The translations under genes were made by a program, and so were the position numbers. This document shows, piece after piece, positions 18,317 through 27,196 of a stretch of 46,270 nucleotides of DNA. The stretch covers positions 1 through 46,270 of the forward strand of contig MKTV01000029.1 in NCBI GenBank assembly GCA_001898425.1, read 5' to 3'. The first letter of the stretch is position 1. Each line of letters starts with the position of its first letter. The notes under the pieces were generated by a model. That model ran no database searches and was not told the DNA's origin. It saw only the letters and a program-made list of their open reading frames with translations. This DNA is from Rhodospirillales bacterium 69-11. GTDB lineage: Bacteria; Pseudomonadota; Alphaproteobacteria; Acetobacterales; Acetobacteraceae.

Positions 18317-19771
18317 TCAGTCCTGGCTTGCAGTCAGTCCCGGCGGGTTGGCGCGGCGATCGCGGGGGACCCAGCGATCGAGCGCGGCGGCGAGAGGTGC
18401 TGCGGCGGGCTCCGCCAGCGCCTCCTCGAGCAGGTGCCAGGTCCGGGGACCGAACGCCAGATAGGCCGGCCGGTGGTCGCGCAGCGCGAGCCGCACCCAT
18501 TGGCAGGCGACCCGCAAATGCCGCTGCGCGGCGCAGATCGCGTAGGCGGCGCGGAACGCGGCAGCATCGAGCTCCGGCCGCGCCGCCAGGTAGCGCGCGA
18601 CACCGCGCGCGGCCAGGGACGGATCGATGTCACGCCGCGCGTCCTGCAGCAGGGAGACGAGGTCGTAGGCCGGGTGGCCGATCGCCGCGGTCTGGAAGTC
18701 GATCACGCCGACCCGGCGGATCCCCGCGCGGTCGGGGAGCCAGAGCAGGTTGCCGGCGAACCAGTCGCGATGGACGAAGACGTGCGGGCCGGCGGCGAGC
18801 GGGGCCAGCATCTCGGCGAGCGCGGCGCCCACTTCCTGCCGCGCCGCCTCTGGCGCGGGTCCGCCGAAAGCCGCGGGCCACCACCAGTCGAACAGGGTGC
18901 CCAGCGCGGTGGCGCGCATCTCGCGCGGCCCCCAGTCGGGCAGCCCCGGCGGCGGGGCGGCGCGCTGGATCGCGACCAGCGTGTCGATCGCGGCATCGAA
19001 CAGCGTCTCCTGCGTGCCGGGTGCGAGCAGCGTCGGGAACAGCGCGTCGCCCAGGTCTTCCTCGAGCACGATGCCCGCCTCCGGATCGGCGGCGATGATC
19101 TCCGGCACGGAGAGGCCGAGGCCGGCGAGATGGGTGCCGATATGCAGGAAGGGGCGCACGTCCTCGGGCGGCGGCGCGTCCATCAGCACGGCCGGCCGAG
19201 GTCCGCCGGTCAGGCGGAGGTAGCGGCGGAAGCTCGCATCCTGGGCGAGCGGCGCGGCGCGGGCGGCGCCGAACCCGGACTTGGCGAGGAACGCCGCGAG
19301 CCGGGGCGACAGCAGCGCGTCCTGCGCCGCGTCCCCCGGCCAGGCGGTGACCTCGGCGGTGCGCGTCTCGCCCTCGCCCAGCGCGAGGCGCAAGGTCACG
19401 GCGCCGGCGGGGCGCTGGTTCCCAAGCCGTTCGGGCCATTCGACCAGGGCGATTTCCTGCAGCGCGTCGTCCCAGCCGAGTTCCACCAGGGCCGCGGGAC
19501 CGTCGAGCCGCCAGAGATCGTAATGGTGCACGGGCCCGGCCGGCGTGTCGTAGCTCTGCACCAGGGTGAAGCTGGGGCTGGGCACCTCGAGCGCGGGGTC
19601 GCCGGTCAGCGCGCGCAGGAAGGCGCGGGCGAACGCGCTCTTCCCGGCGCCCAGCGGACCTTCCAGCAGCACCAGCAGCGGGGGACGTGCGCGCTGGGCC
19701 AGCGCCTCGGCGAGGCGCTGGGTGGCGGCGAGATCGGGGAGGACGAGGCGCTGTGGCGCGGCCGGCGGCAT
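18317..19771 (-). CDS. fusion of TsaE (tRNA t6A synthesis ATPase) and AmgK-type aminoglycoside-phosphotransferase-fold kinase
   Basis: The product has 484 residues and two domains. Residues 1-150 are TsaE: Walker A GPLGAGKS (38-45), VPSPSFTLVQSY (63-74), HHYDLWRL and the EWPERL motif (111-116). TsaE drives the cycle of the complex that makes N6-threonylcarbamoyladenosine on tRNA. Residues about 165-484 are a kinase of the APH fold: HRDWFAGNLLW (His334, catalytic Asp336, Asn341) and the metal aspartate Asp358 in VIDFQTA. Being coupled to murU, this half is most likely a MurNAc/GlcNAc anomeric kinase like AmgK. Such fusions are known in alphaproteobacteria. The ATG at 19771 starts just before the conserved N-terminus; an upstream TTG would add 12 residues. 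Confidence 0.92.
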   Translation of the reverse strand: MPPAAPQRLVLPDLAATQRLAEALAQRARPPLLVLLEGPLGAGKSAFARAFLRALTGDPALEVPSPSFTLVQSYDTPAGPVHHYDLWRLDGPAALVELGWDDALQEIALVEWPERLGNQRPAGAVTLRLALGEGETRTAEVTAWPGDAAQDALLSPRLAAFLAKSGFGAARAAPLAQDASFRRYLRLTGGPRPAVLMDAPPPEDVRPFLHIGTHLAGLGLSVPEIIAADPEAGIVLEEDLGDALFPTLLAPGTQETLFDAAIDTLVAIQRAAPPPGLPDWGPREMRATALGTLFDWWWPAAFGGPAPEAARQEVGAALAEMLAPLAAGPHVFVHRDWFAGNLLWLPDRAGIRRVGVIDFQTAAIGHPAYDLVSLLQDARRDIDPSLAARGVARYLAARPELDAAAFRAAYAICAAQRHLRVACQWVRLALRDHRPAYLAFGPRTWHLLEEALAEPAAAPLAAALDRWVPRDRRANPPGLTASQD

Positions 19772-19923
19772 GGGCCGAGTGTGTAGCAGGGCCGGAGTCG
19801 CGGACAACCGGGGGGCCGTATCGCGGTAGCCGGCGCGGTCCCTGCGTGGTCCCGGGTCGCCGCCCGGTCGACCTGCATCGCCCCGGCTTGCGGGCGCGGC
19901 GGCGCGGGGGTACGCGGTGCGGC

Positions 19924-20940
19924 ATGACGGAGCATCTCACCACCGACGTGGCCATCGTCGGCGCCGGCCCGGTGGGCCTGTTCGCCGTGTTCGAGCTGGG
20001 CATGCTGAAGATCGACGCCGTGCTGATCGACGCCCTGGGCGAGGTCGGCGGGCAATGCGCGGCGCTGTATCCCGAGAAGCCGATCTACGACATCCCCGCC
20101 CACCCGGCGATCGAGGCGGCGGCGCTGATCGACCGGCTCGAGCTGCAGATCGCGCCCTTCCGCACGAAGCGGCTGCTGGGCCGGGTGGTGCAGGGCCTGT
20201 CCGGCCAGGCCGGCGATTTCGTGCTGACGACAGACCAGGGCGACACGGTGCGGGCGAAGGCGGTGGTGATCGCCGCCGGCGCCGGGGCGTTCGGGCCGAA
20301 CCGCCCGCCGCTCGATGGCCTGCCCGCCTACGAGGCGACCGGCGCGGTGCAGTACTACGTCCGCCGGCGGGAGGATCTGCGCGGCAAGCGCGTGGTGATC
20401 GCCGGCGGCGGGGATTCGGCGGTCGACTGGGCGCTGTCGCTCAAGGACATCGCGCGGGTCTCGGTCGTGCACCGGCGGCCCAAGTTCCGCGCCGCCCCCG
20501 AGACCGCGGCGCGGCTCGCCGCCGCGGCGGAGGCCGGGGAGGTCGAGATGGTCATCCCCTACCAGCTCCATGCGCTGCACGGCGCGGACGGGGCGCTCGC
20601 CGAGGTGGAGGTCGCGACCCTGCAGGGCGAGACGAAGCGGCTGCCGGCCGACGTGCTGCTGCCGTTCTTCGGCCTGTCGATGGATCTGGGCCCGATCGCC
20701 GCCTGGGGGCTGGACCGCACGCAGCACCACGTGGCGGTGACCCCGGCGACCTGCGAGACGAGCATCCCGGGCGTGTTCGCGATCGGCGACGTGGCAACCT
20801 ATCCGGGCAAGCTGAAGCTGATCCTGCAGGGGTTCAGCGAGGCGGCGATGACGGCGCATGCCATCCACCCGCTGGTGCATCCCGACCAGGCGCTGCATTT
20901 CGAGTATTCGACGTCGAAGGGCGTTCCTGGGTCCGCCTGA
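19924..20940 (+). CDS. ferredoxin/flavodoxin-NADP+ reductase, thioredoxin-reductase-like type
   Basis: The product is a 338-residue FAD- and NADPH-binding flavoprotein of the YumC-like class. The FAD site is VAIVGAGPVGLFAVFELG near the N-terminus. GQCAALYPEKPIYDIPA marks this class. The NADPH site is VVIAGGGDSAVDWALSL, and the second FAD motif is GVFAIGDVATYPGKLKLI. The CxxC redox pair of thioredoxin reductase is missing, which argues for a ferredoxin or flavodoxin partner. The ATG at 19924 is the first start before the conserved N-terminus. It is divergent from the tsaE fusion with 152 bp between starts. No ferredoxin gene is adjacent. Confidence 0.93.
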   Translation: MTEHLTTDVAIVGAGPVGLFAVFELGMLKIDAVLIDALGEVGGQCAALYPEKPIYDIPAHPAIEAAALIDRLELQIAPFRTKRLLGRVVQGLSGQAGDFVLTTDQGDTVRAKAVVIAAGAGAFGPNRPPLDGLPAYEATGAVQYYVRRREDLRGKRVVIAGGGDSAVDWALSLKDIARVSVVHRRPKFRAAPETAARLAAAAEAGEVEMVIPYQLHALHGADGALAEVEVATLQGETKRLPADVLLPFFGLSMDLGPIAAWGLDRTQHHVAVTPATCETSIPGVFAIGDVATYPGKLKLILQGFSEAAMTAHAIHPLVHPDQALHFEYSTSKGVPGSA

Positions 20941-21092
20941 CCGCGTCGCGACCGGCTGACGGCGTCCCTGTGGGGGGGATGCGAAGCTACTTGCCTGATC
21001 CCGTGATCGCCGCGCGCGTCGGATCATGTTGCACTGCACAAACTCGTTGCCTACTATCGTTCGTATTCAAACGAGCGTCGGAGGGTGACGCG

Positions 21093-21566
21093 ATGCGTCG
21101 ACACGATCAGCGATCCTCGAACCACGAGAGTGCGCTTGCGATCTGGGGGCCGGTGATGGTCGCGGCCGGCATCATGGTCACGGGCTTTCTCGGCACGCTC
21201 GCGGTGCTGCAGATGGATGCGTTCCGTCCGCACCTGGGCGACATGGTCGTCTTCCGTCCCCGCGGGCCGGATGCCGATCCCTGGCAGATCCGGGTGACGG
21301 CGACCGAGGTCGCGGGCCGCGCGGGCGACGCCACCTGCACGCTGAAGCCGCAGGTCATGGCGACGGCCGGTGGCAGCCTGGTCGTCGAAGCGCGGCGGGA
21401 GACCTCGCCGCCGCTGTATCGCCTGCACTGGGCCGGGACGCGGACGGAGGAAGGGCCGGGCGACTGCGGCTCCGCGGCGGATTTCACCTTGACGCGGAGG
21501 GACCTGCAGAAGGTGGCGAACGCCGCCGGCGGCTTCGGCCTGCACACCGGTGCCGCCGCACCCTGA
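21093..21566 (+). CDS. small membrane-anchored protein of unknown function
   Basis: The product has 157 residues. One transmembrane segment spans about 16-40 (AIWGPVMVAAGIMVTGFLGT), and the rest is probably periplasmic, mostly beta-like, with two cysteines (Cys82 and Cys125) that could form a disulfide. I do not recognise the family. The ATG at 21093 has GGAGGG eight bases upstream, a strong site, which makes it credible as a gene. It follows the ferredoxin-NADP reductase by 152 bp and faces hisC. Confidence 0.7.
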   Translation: MRRHDQRSSNHESALAIWGPVMVAAGIMVTGFLGTLAVLQMDAFRPHLGDMVVFRPRGPDADPWQIRVTATEVAGRAGDATCTLKPQVMATAGGSLVVEARRETSPPLYRLHWAGTRTEEGPGDCGSAADFTLTRRDLQKVANAAGGFGLHTGAAAP

Positions 21567-21600
21567 CGTTTCCCGCCGGCCGCCCCCGGGATCGGCGTTT

Positions 21601-21648
21601 CCCTGGATCGGTCGCGCCCTGGATCGGCCGAGCCCTGGATCGGCCGTG
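21601..21648. repeat. three 16 bp tandem units
   Basis: CCCTGGATCGGTCGCG, CCCTGGATCGGCCGAG and CCCTGGATCGGCCGTG follow each other directly in the convergent gap between the small membrane protein and hisC. A fourth, diverged unit (CCCGGGATCGGCG) precedes them at about 21585. Confidence 0.75.
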
Positions 21649-21667
21649 ACCTGAACCGCGTAGCCGG

Positions 21668-22723
21668 TCATTTCATGCCGCGGAGCGTCTCCACGAGCCG
21701 CGCGCACTCGGCGTCGGTGCCGACCGTGATCCGCAGCCAGTCCTCGATGCGCTTCGTCCTGAAGTGCCGGACGAGCACGCCGCGGCTGCGCAGGCCGGCC
21801 GCGAGGTCCGCCCCGGCCCGCGCGGGATGCCGCGCGAAGACGAAGTTGGCGGCGGACGGCAGGACCTCGAACCCAAGCCCGCCGAGCGCCTCGGTGAGCC
21901 AGGCGCGGGAGGCGACGATGCGGTCGCGGCTTTGCACGAACCACGCCTCGTCCCTGATCGCGGCGGTGGCGCCGGCCTGGGCCAGCCGGTCGAGCGGGTA
22001 GGAATTGAAGCTGTCCTTGACGCGCTCCAGCCCCTCGATCAGCGGGCGCTGGCCGATCGCGAAGCCGACCCGCAGCCCGGCGAGAGCGCGGGACTTGGAC
22101 AGGGTCTGGATTACCAGCAGGTTCTCGTACCGGGCGACCAGGGGGATCGCGCTCTCGGCGCCGAAATCGACATAGGCCTCGTCGATCACCACCACCTGGT
22201 CGGGGTGGTCGCGCAGCAGCGTCTCGATGTCGGCGAGCGGCAGGGCGATCCCGGTCGGCGCGTTCGGGTTGGGCAGGATGATCCCGCCGCAGGGCCGGCG
22301 GTACTCCGCCACCCGGACCTGCATGGCATCGTCCAGCGGCACCGCGTCATGCGGAATGCCATACAATCCGCAATACACGGGGTAGAAGCTGTAGGTGATG
22401 TCGGGCGTCAGCAGCGGTGCGTCGTGCTGCAGCAGCGCATGGAAGGTGTGCGCCAGCACCTCGTCCGATCCGTTGCCCACGAAGACCTGCTCGCCCCCCA
22501 CCCCATGACGCTCCGCGATCGCGGTGCGCAGCGTGGTGGACAGCGGGTCCGGATAGAGCCGCAGCCCCTCATGCGTCTCCGCCGCGATGGCGGCGAGCAC
22601 GGCGGGGGAGGGCCCGTACGGGTTCTCGTTCGTGTTCAGCTTCAGCAGCGTGCCCTGCTTCGGCTGCTCGCCGGGGACGTAGGGGGACAGGCCGGCGACC
22701 ACCGGACTCCAGAACCGGCTCAT
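21668..22723 (-). CDS. hisC: histidinol-phosphate aminotransferase
   Basis: HisC is a fold-type I PLP enzyme that transaminates imidazole-acetol phosphate with glutamate in histidine synthesis; related enzymes also act on aromatic amino acids. The 351-residue product has [14 protein letters not shown] (27-40), the segment [27 protein letters not shown] (179-187), and the PLP lysine Lys210 in [14 protein letters not shown]. The ATG at 22723 overlaps the stop of the upstream isomerase-like gene (ATGA), so both are probably co-translated. No other his gene is nearby, so an additional or aromatic-specific role is possible. Confidence 0.93.
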   Translation of the reverse strand: MSRFWSPVVAGLSPYVPGEQPKQGTLLKLNTNENPYGPSPAVLAAIAAETHEGLRLYPDPLSTTLRTAIAERHGVGGEQVFVGNGSDEVLAHTFHALLQHDAPLLTPDITYSFYPVYCGLYGIPHDAVPLDDAMQVRVAEYRRPCGGIILPNPNAPTGIALPLADIETLLRDHPDQVVVIDEAYVDFGAESAIPLVARYENLLVIQTLSKSRALAGLRVGFAIGQRPLIEGLERVKDSFNSYPLDRLAQAGATAAIRDEAWFVQSRDRIVASRAWLTEALGGLGFEVLPSAANFVFARHPARAGADLAAGLRSRGVLVRHFRTKRIEDWLRITVGTDAECARLVETLRGMK

Positions 22724-23340
22724 GCCGAAAGCCTCGCTTCGAGTTCGGGAAGATGCTCGCGGCCCCAGAACAGCTCGCCGTCCAGCACGTAGCTGGGCAC
22801 GCCGAAAACGCCGTCCGCCTCCGCCGCGCGGGAGATCGCGTCGACCTCGGCGAGCAGGGCCGGTGCCGCGTCGGCGAACCCGTCCGGCGCCCCCGCCTCG
22901 GCCAACACCCCGGCCAGGACCGCCGGATCCTCGATGTCCAGCGCGCGTTGCCAGAAGCGCTCGAACACACGGTCGTGGTAGCGGCGGAACACGTCCTCCC
23001 CGGCCGCCTGCGCATGCAGCATCCCGGCCGCGGCCAGGCGCGAGTCCCAGATCTTCTGCGTGCCGCGGATGGTCAGGCCGCGCTTCCGCGCCTCCCGCCG
23101 GCAATCCATGTAGCTGTAGCGGACCCGTCGCCACTGATGGGCGTTGCGGTCCTCCTGCAGCACCCGTCCCGCCGCGTCCACCGACGCCGATCCCAGGTAG
23201 CTGGGGATGTCCAGGATGTACGGGCGCCAGACGAGCCGCACCGGCACCCGCGCCGCCAGCTCGGTGGTGAGGTCCTTCGCGAGATAGGCGTAGGGGCTCT
23301 TGTAGTCGGTATAGACCGTCAGGGTAGGGGCGGCGCTCAT
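22720..23340 (-). CDS. DsbA-fold protein, 2-hydroxychromene-2-carboxylate isomerase family
   Basis: The 206-residue product belongs to the thioredoxin-fold DsbA/GST-kappa group that includes HCCA isomerase of naphthalene breakdown. The N-terminal motif [10 protein letters not shown] carries the serine that replaces the DsbA cysteine. The C-terminal motif is [24 protein letters not shown] isomerases use glutathione, but no aromatic-degradation genes are here, so the real substrate is unknown. The ATG at 23340 gives the normal family length. It is the first gene of a two-gene unit with hisC and is divergent from the lone receiver gene. Confidence 0.88.
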   Translation of the reverse strand: MSAAPTLTVYTDYKSPYAYLAKDLTTELAARVPVRLVWRPYILDIPSYLGSASVDAAGRVLQEDRNAHQWRRVRYSYMDCRREARKRGLTIRGTQKIWDSRLAAAGMLHAQAAGEDVFRRYHDRVFERFWQRALDIEDPAVLAGVLAEAGAPDGFADAAPALLAEVDAISRAAEADGVFGVPSYVLDGELFWGREHLPELEARLSA

Positions 23341-23481
23341 GGCGCCGGACGGTAGAGCAGAACCGCACCGGACGGAACATGGTGCGGACCCTCCGCTCGG
23401 GTCGCGCGCGTCCCGCCCCATTAGGGAAATCTCAATCCGCCGGCCATAGCGTGTGCCGTCCCTCGGCACAGGCAGAGAGCG

Positions 23482-23919
23482 ATGCTGGAAGACCGGATCG
23501 AGCAGACCGTCATCGTCGCCGACAACGATACGATGGTGCGGGGCCTGATCCGCTCGATCCTGGAGCAGCCGGGCCGCGCGATGCTGCTGGCGGGCGACGG
23601 GGACGAGGCGATCGCCCATGCCGCCCAGGTTCAGGCCGCGCTGGTGCTGCTCGACCTGCGCATGCCACGCGTGGACGGCATCACCGCCTGCCGCCGCATC
23701 CGGGAGCTGCCGAACTACCGGGAGATCCCGATCGCGATCCTGACCCTGTTCGACGGGGACCGCGTGCGGCGGGAGGCGCGGCGCGCCGGCGCCACCGCCT
23801 TCTTCGCCAAGCCGTTCACGACGGACGGGCTACGCCGCGGGCTCGAGCCGCTGATTGCGGCCGGCCAGGCCGCCGCGGCGCGGGTGGCCCCGCCGGAGAT
23901 GTCCAACCTGCTGTTCTGA
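23482..23919 (+). CDS. single-domain response regulator (CheY-like receiver)
   Basis: The 145-residue product is a receiver domain with no output domain. The phosphoacceptor is Asp58 in LVLLDLRMPR, with Thr88 in AILTLF, Lys110 in FFAKPF, and the acidic pair in ADND (14, 16). It may pass phosphate between kinases or act by protein contact. The C-terminal tail after 125 is short and Ala-rich. No kinase gene is adjacent on the same strand; the OmpR-type pair starts 333 bp downstream. Confidence 0.9.
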   Translation: MLEDRIEQTVIVADNDTMVRGLIRSILEQPGRAMLLAGDGDEAIAHAAQVQAALVLLDLRMPRVDGITACRRIRELPNYREIPIAILTLFDGDRVRREARRAGATAFFAKPFTTDGLRRGLEPLIAAGQAAAARVAPPEMSNLLF

Positions 23920-23925
23920 CCGGCG

Positions 23926-23997
23926 GGCGCCCCGGGTCTCCGGGGCCGCCCCCGGCGCGTCTCCGATCGACAGGCGCCCCGGGTCTCCGGGGCCGCC
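23926..23997. repeat. two 25 bp copies of a hairpin-forming repeat
   Basis: GGCGCCCCGGGTCTCCGGGG followed by CCGCC occurs at 23926-23950 and identically at 23973-23997. Each contains the inverted pair CCCCGG/CCGGGG with a four-base loop. The first copy begins seven bases after the receiver-gene stop and may limit read-through. The rest of the 333 bp gap to 24252 shows no other clear feature. Confidence 0.7.
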
Positions 23998-24252
23998 ATC
24001 CCGGTTCGCGCGCTCGCCGCGCGTGCGCTTGCGGATTGGCAAATCCCAACCTCCCGTCCAACGCCTCGCAACCATGCCTCCGTCATGCGTGCGGCCGACC
24101 GCGCGGACGGGGCCGATCGACGAGCGCCCTCGCCCCCGCCCGGGATTGGGAAACGGTATCCTGCAGCCCCGCTCCTCCCAATCTCGGTGGCGGCAAGATG
24201 ATGGTCGGCGGCAGGCAGGCAGCCTCCGCGACATGGATCGGAAGGGAGAGGC

Positions 24253-24942
24253 ATGAAGGTCCTGTTGGTGGAAGACGACCAGGAGAGCGCGGCCTATGTC
24301 GCGCGGGGCCTGCGGGAGCAGGGCCATGTCGTCGACGTGGCCGCGACCGGGCGCGATGGCCTGTTCCTCGCCACCGACGGCGGCCATGACGTGCTGATCG
24401 TCGACCGCATGCTGCCGGACCTGAACGGGGTCGGGCTCGTGCAGGCCCTGCGTGCGTCGGGGGTCAAGACCCCCGTGCTCTTCCTCACCGCCCTCGCCGG
24501 CGTCGGCGATCGCGTGCGCGGCCTGGACGCGGGCGGCGACGACTATCTCGTCAAGCCCTTCGCCTTCGCCGAACTGCTGGCACGGCTGAACGCGCTCGCG
24601 CGCCGGCCGCCGCTCTCGGACGTGCCGACCGCCCTGCGCGTCGGGGATCTCGAGATGGACCTGCTGAAACGGAGCGTGACGCGCGGCGGGCGGACGGTCG
24701 AGCTGCAACCCCGCGAGTTCCAGCTGCTCGAATACCTGATGCGCCACGCCGACCGTGTCGTCACGCGCACCATGCTGCTCGAAGCGGTCTGGGACTTCCA
24801 TTTCGACCCGCGCACGAACATCGTCGAGACGCATATGAGCCGCCTGCGCGCCAAGCTCGCGCAATCCGGCGGCGGCGAGCTGATCCACACGGTGCGCGGC
24901 GCGGGCTACTCCCTGCGGACGCCCGGCACGAGCGCTGCATGA
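24253..24942 (+). CDS. OmpR/PhoB-family DNA-binding response regulator
   Basis: The 229-residue product has a receiver domain with phosphoacceptor Asp51 in LIVDRMLPD, Thr79 in FLTA and Lys101 in YLVKPF. A winged-helix output domain starts at about 130 (LQPREFQLLEYLMRH, LEAVWDFHFDPRTNIVETHM, IHTVRGAGYSLR). This sequence type is close to the CusR/IrlR group, which often senses metals, but the signal cannot be read from sequence. The start has GGGAGAGG upstream. It overlaps the kinase gene by ATGA and likely controls itself and the DUF347 gene downstream. Confidence 0.94.
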   Translation: MKVLLVEDDQESAAYVARGLREQGHVVDVAATGRDGLFLATDGGHDVLIVDRMLPDLNGVGLVQALRASGVKTPVLFLTALAGVGDRVRGLDAGGDDYLVKPFAFAELLARLNALARRPPLSDVPTALRVGDLEMDLLKRSVTRGGRTVELQPREFQLLEYLMRHADRVVTRTMLLEAVWDFHFDPRTNIVETHMSRLRAKLAQSGGGELIHTVRGAGYSLRTPGTSAA

Positions 24943-26354
24943 GGCCGATCACCGTCCCCCGCGTGTTCAGGGCGGTCAGCTTCCGGTTCGCGGCCCTCTA
25001 CGTCGTCCTCTTCGCCATGTCGGCCATCATTCTGGGCGTCGTGGTGTTCGCCGAGGCGCGATCCGCCCTGCGCGAGCAGATGCAGTCCCGCATCGAAACC
25101 GAGACGGCGTTCCTTGGCGAGGAGTTCCGGGCGGATGGGCTGGATCACCTGGTCGAGGTGATCACGGCGCGTGGGCGAGGCACGACGGCGCTCGACTACC
25201 TGCTTCAGGATCCGTCGGGCCGGCATCTGGTCGGCGAGGTGCCGGCGCAGCCCGGTCTCCGGCCCGGCTGGACGACCATCGACGTGCCGCAGGCCTGGGA
25301 GGATGGTGGCCGGCCGGAACGCATCCGCGCGCTGGTCACCGACCTGGGCGATGGGTTGCGCCTCGTCGTCGGCAGCGATCTCAGGACGATCGGCGATCTG
25401 GAGGAAGCGGTCGCCACCGCCTTCCTCTGGACGATCGGACTCGCGGCGGTGCTCGGCATCACCGGCGGGCTGCTGCTGAGCCGCGCCTTCCTGCGTCGCG
25501 TGGATGCTGTCACCCGCACGGCCGAAGCGATCATCGAGGGAGATCTCTCCCGGCGCATCCCGATGCACGGGACCGGCGACGATCTCGATCATCTCGCGGC
25601 GACCCTGAACCGGATGCTCGACCGGATCGGCACGCTCATGGACAGTCTGCGGCAGGTCAGCAGCGACGTCGCCCATGACCTGAGGACGCCTCTGACACGC
25701 CTCTACCACCGCCTGGAGGAGGCGCGGCTGCGCGCCCGTTCGGGCGAGGCGCATGAGGCTTTGATCGAGGGCGCGATCGCCGAGGCCCAGGGTCTGCTCG
25801 CCACCTTCTCGGCCCTGCTGCGGATCGCGCAGGTCGAGGGCGTGTCGTCGCGGGCCGGCTTCGGCGAGGTCGATGTCAGCGCGCTCGCGGAGACCGTCGC
25901 CGATGCCTACCGCCCCGACGCGGAGGACGCCGGCTACCGGCTCGTCGGCGCCATCGGCCCGGACCTCGGCATCCAGGGGGATCGGGAACTCCTGACCCAG
26001 GCGCTGGCGAACCTCGTGGAGAACGCGCTGCGGCACACGCCGCCCGGAACCCGGATCAGGATCTTTGGGCAGCGTGCCGGCCCGAGCGCGGTGTGTTTCG
26101 GGGTGGAGGATGACGGCCCCGGTGTCGCCGCGGAGGAGCTGCCGCGCCTCACCGAACGCTTCTATCGCAGCGAACGAAGTCGCACCGCATCCGGCAACGG
26201 CCTCGGCCTGAGCTTCGTCGCTGCCGTCGCCGACCTGCACGGCGCGCGCCTGCAGCTCGAACGGCTGAACCCCGGGCTGCGCTGCGGGATGTGCATCTCC
26301 CGGCGCGAGGCGCACGTCGCGCTCATCGACCGCGCGAAGCCGGTCACCCGCTGA
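24939..26354 (+). CDS. sensor histidine kinase
   Basis: This 471-residue inner-membrane kinase is the partner of the preceding regulator. Transmembrane segments lie at about 17-38 and 158-181, flanking a periplasmic domain of about 120 residues that has no recognisable ligand motif. HAMP spans about 182-235. The phosphorylated residue is His246 in SSDVAHDLRTPL. The ATP domain has the N-box NLVENALRHTP (Asn362), the G1 box VEDDGPGV and the G2 box GNGLGLS. The HDLRTP form fits kinases paired with OmpR-type regulators. Confidence 0.94.
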   Translation: MRPITVPRVFRAVSFRFAALYVVLFAMSAIILGVVVFAEARSALREQMQSRIETETAFLGEEFRADGLDHLVEVITARGRGTTALDYLLQDPSGRHLVGEVPAQPGLRPGWTTIDVPQAWEDGGRPERIRALVTDLGDGLRLVVGSDLRTIGDLEEAVATAFLWTIGLAAVLGITGGLLLSRAFLRRVDAVTRTAEAIIEGDLSRRIPMHGTGDDLDHLAATLNRMLDRIGTLMDSLRQVSSDVAHDLRTPLTRLYHRLEEARLRARSGEAHEALIEGAIAEAQGLLATFSALLRIAQVEGVSSRAGFGEVDVSALAETVADAYRPDAEDAGYRLVGAIGPDLGIQGDRELLTQALANLVENALRHTPPGTRIRIFGQRAGPSAVCFGVEDDGPGVAAEELPRLTERFYRSERSRTASGNGLGLSFVAAVADLHGARLQLERLNPGLRCGMCISRREAHVALIDRAKPVTR

Positions 26355-26377
26355 TCTGAAACGGAGACGGAAAACCC

Positions 26378-27166
26378 ATGCATCACGCGACACGAGCGGG
26401 CCGCGCCAGCAAGGTGCCGGAGGTCACGCTGGCATTCTGGATCATCAAGATCGCCGCCACCACACTCGGAGAGACCGGCGGCGACACGGTGACGATGACG
26501 CTGAATTGGGGCTACCTCGCCGGCACCGTCCTGTTCATGGCCATCCTGGTGCTGCTCGTCATCGCGCAGATCCGCGCGCGGCGTTTCCATCCGGTTCTCT
26601 ACTGGGCGACGATCGTGGCTTCGACGACGTTCGGCACCACGATGGCGGATTTCGCCGATCGCTCGCTGGGCATCGGCTACACGGGCGGATCGAGCCTGCT
26701 CTTCGTCTCGCTGATCGGCGTCCTGGGCCTGTGGTACCTGTCGCAGGGCACCGTCTCGGTGAATACCGTCGCGACGCCGAAGGTCGAGGCGTTCTACTGG
26801 GCGGCGATCACCTGCTCCCAGACGCTGGGCACCGCCCTCGGCGATTGGCTGGCCGATACCGGCGGCCTGGGATACGAGGGAGGTGCGCTCGTGTTCGGTG
26901 CCGCCCTGGCCGTCGTCGCCGGCCTCTACGCCTGGACCGGAACGTCGCGGGTGCTGCTGTTCTGGGCGGCCTTCATCCTGACGCGACCGCTGGGCGCGAC
27001 CGTCGGCGATTACCTCGACAAGCCCGTGGCTGATGGCGGACTGGCGCTCAGCCGGCCGCTCGCGTCGGCGGTGATCGCCGTCTTCATCGTCGCGTGCCTG
27101 CTGGTGCTCCGGCAGCGCCCCGGCCGGCATCCCGGGGAGGCGCCCGCCACCGTCTCGGGAGATTGA
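26378..27166 (+). CDS. membrane protein with four DUF347-type repeats
   Basis: The 262-residue product is an integral membrane protein with about eight hydrophobic segments. A motif recurs four times, near residues 24-37 (KIAATTLGETGGD), 76-91 (ending TTFGTTMAD), 141-156 (ending QTLGTALGD) and 196-211 (ending RPLGATVGD). This is the pattern of the DUF347 family (COG4705). The first repeat alone carries a Glu (GETGGD). The acidic residues in or near the membrane could bind a cation, but the function is not established. It starts 23 bp after the kinase gene, so it is the likely third gene of the two-component operon and perhaps its output. Confidence 0.85.
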   Translation: MHHATRAGRASKVPEVTLAFWIIKIAATTLGETGGDTVTMTLNWGYLAGTVLFMAILVLLVIAQIRARRFHPVLYWATIVASTTFGTTMADFADRSLGIGYTGGSSLLFVSLIGVLGLWYLSQGTVSVNTVATPKVEAFYWAAITCSQTLGTALGDWLADTGGLGYEGGALVFGAALAVVAGLYAWTGTSRVLLFWAAFILTRPLGATVGDYLDKPVADGGLALSRPLASAVIAVFIVACLLVLRQRPGRHPGEAPATVSGD

Positions 27167-27196
27167 GTCTGCCGCGCCAGGCGCAGGCCCTTCCGC

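Noticed and set aside
19924-20940. Thioredoxin reductase
   Set aside because: The CxxC redox motif between the FAD and NADPH sites is missing; the sequence fits the ferredoxin-NADP reductase class.
22720-23340. DsbA thiol oxidase
   Set aside because: The CxxC motif is absent and the N-terminal motif is SPYAYL with serine, as in the HCCA-isomerase/GST-kappa group; there is also no signal peptide.
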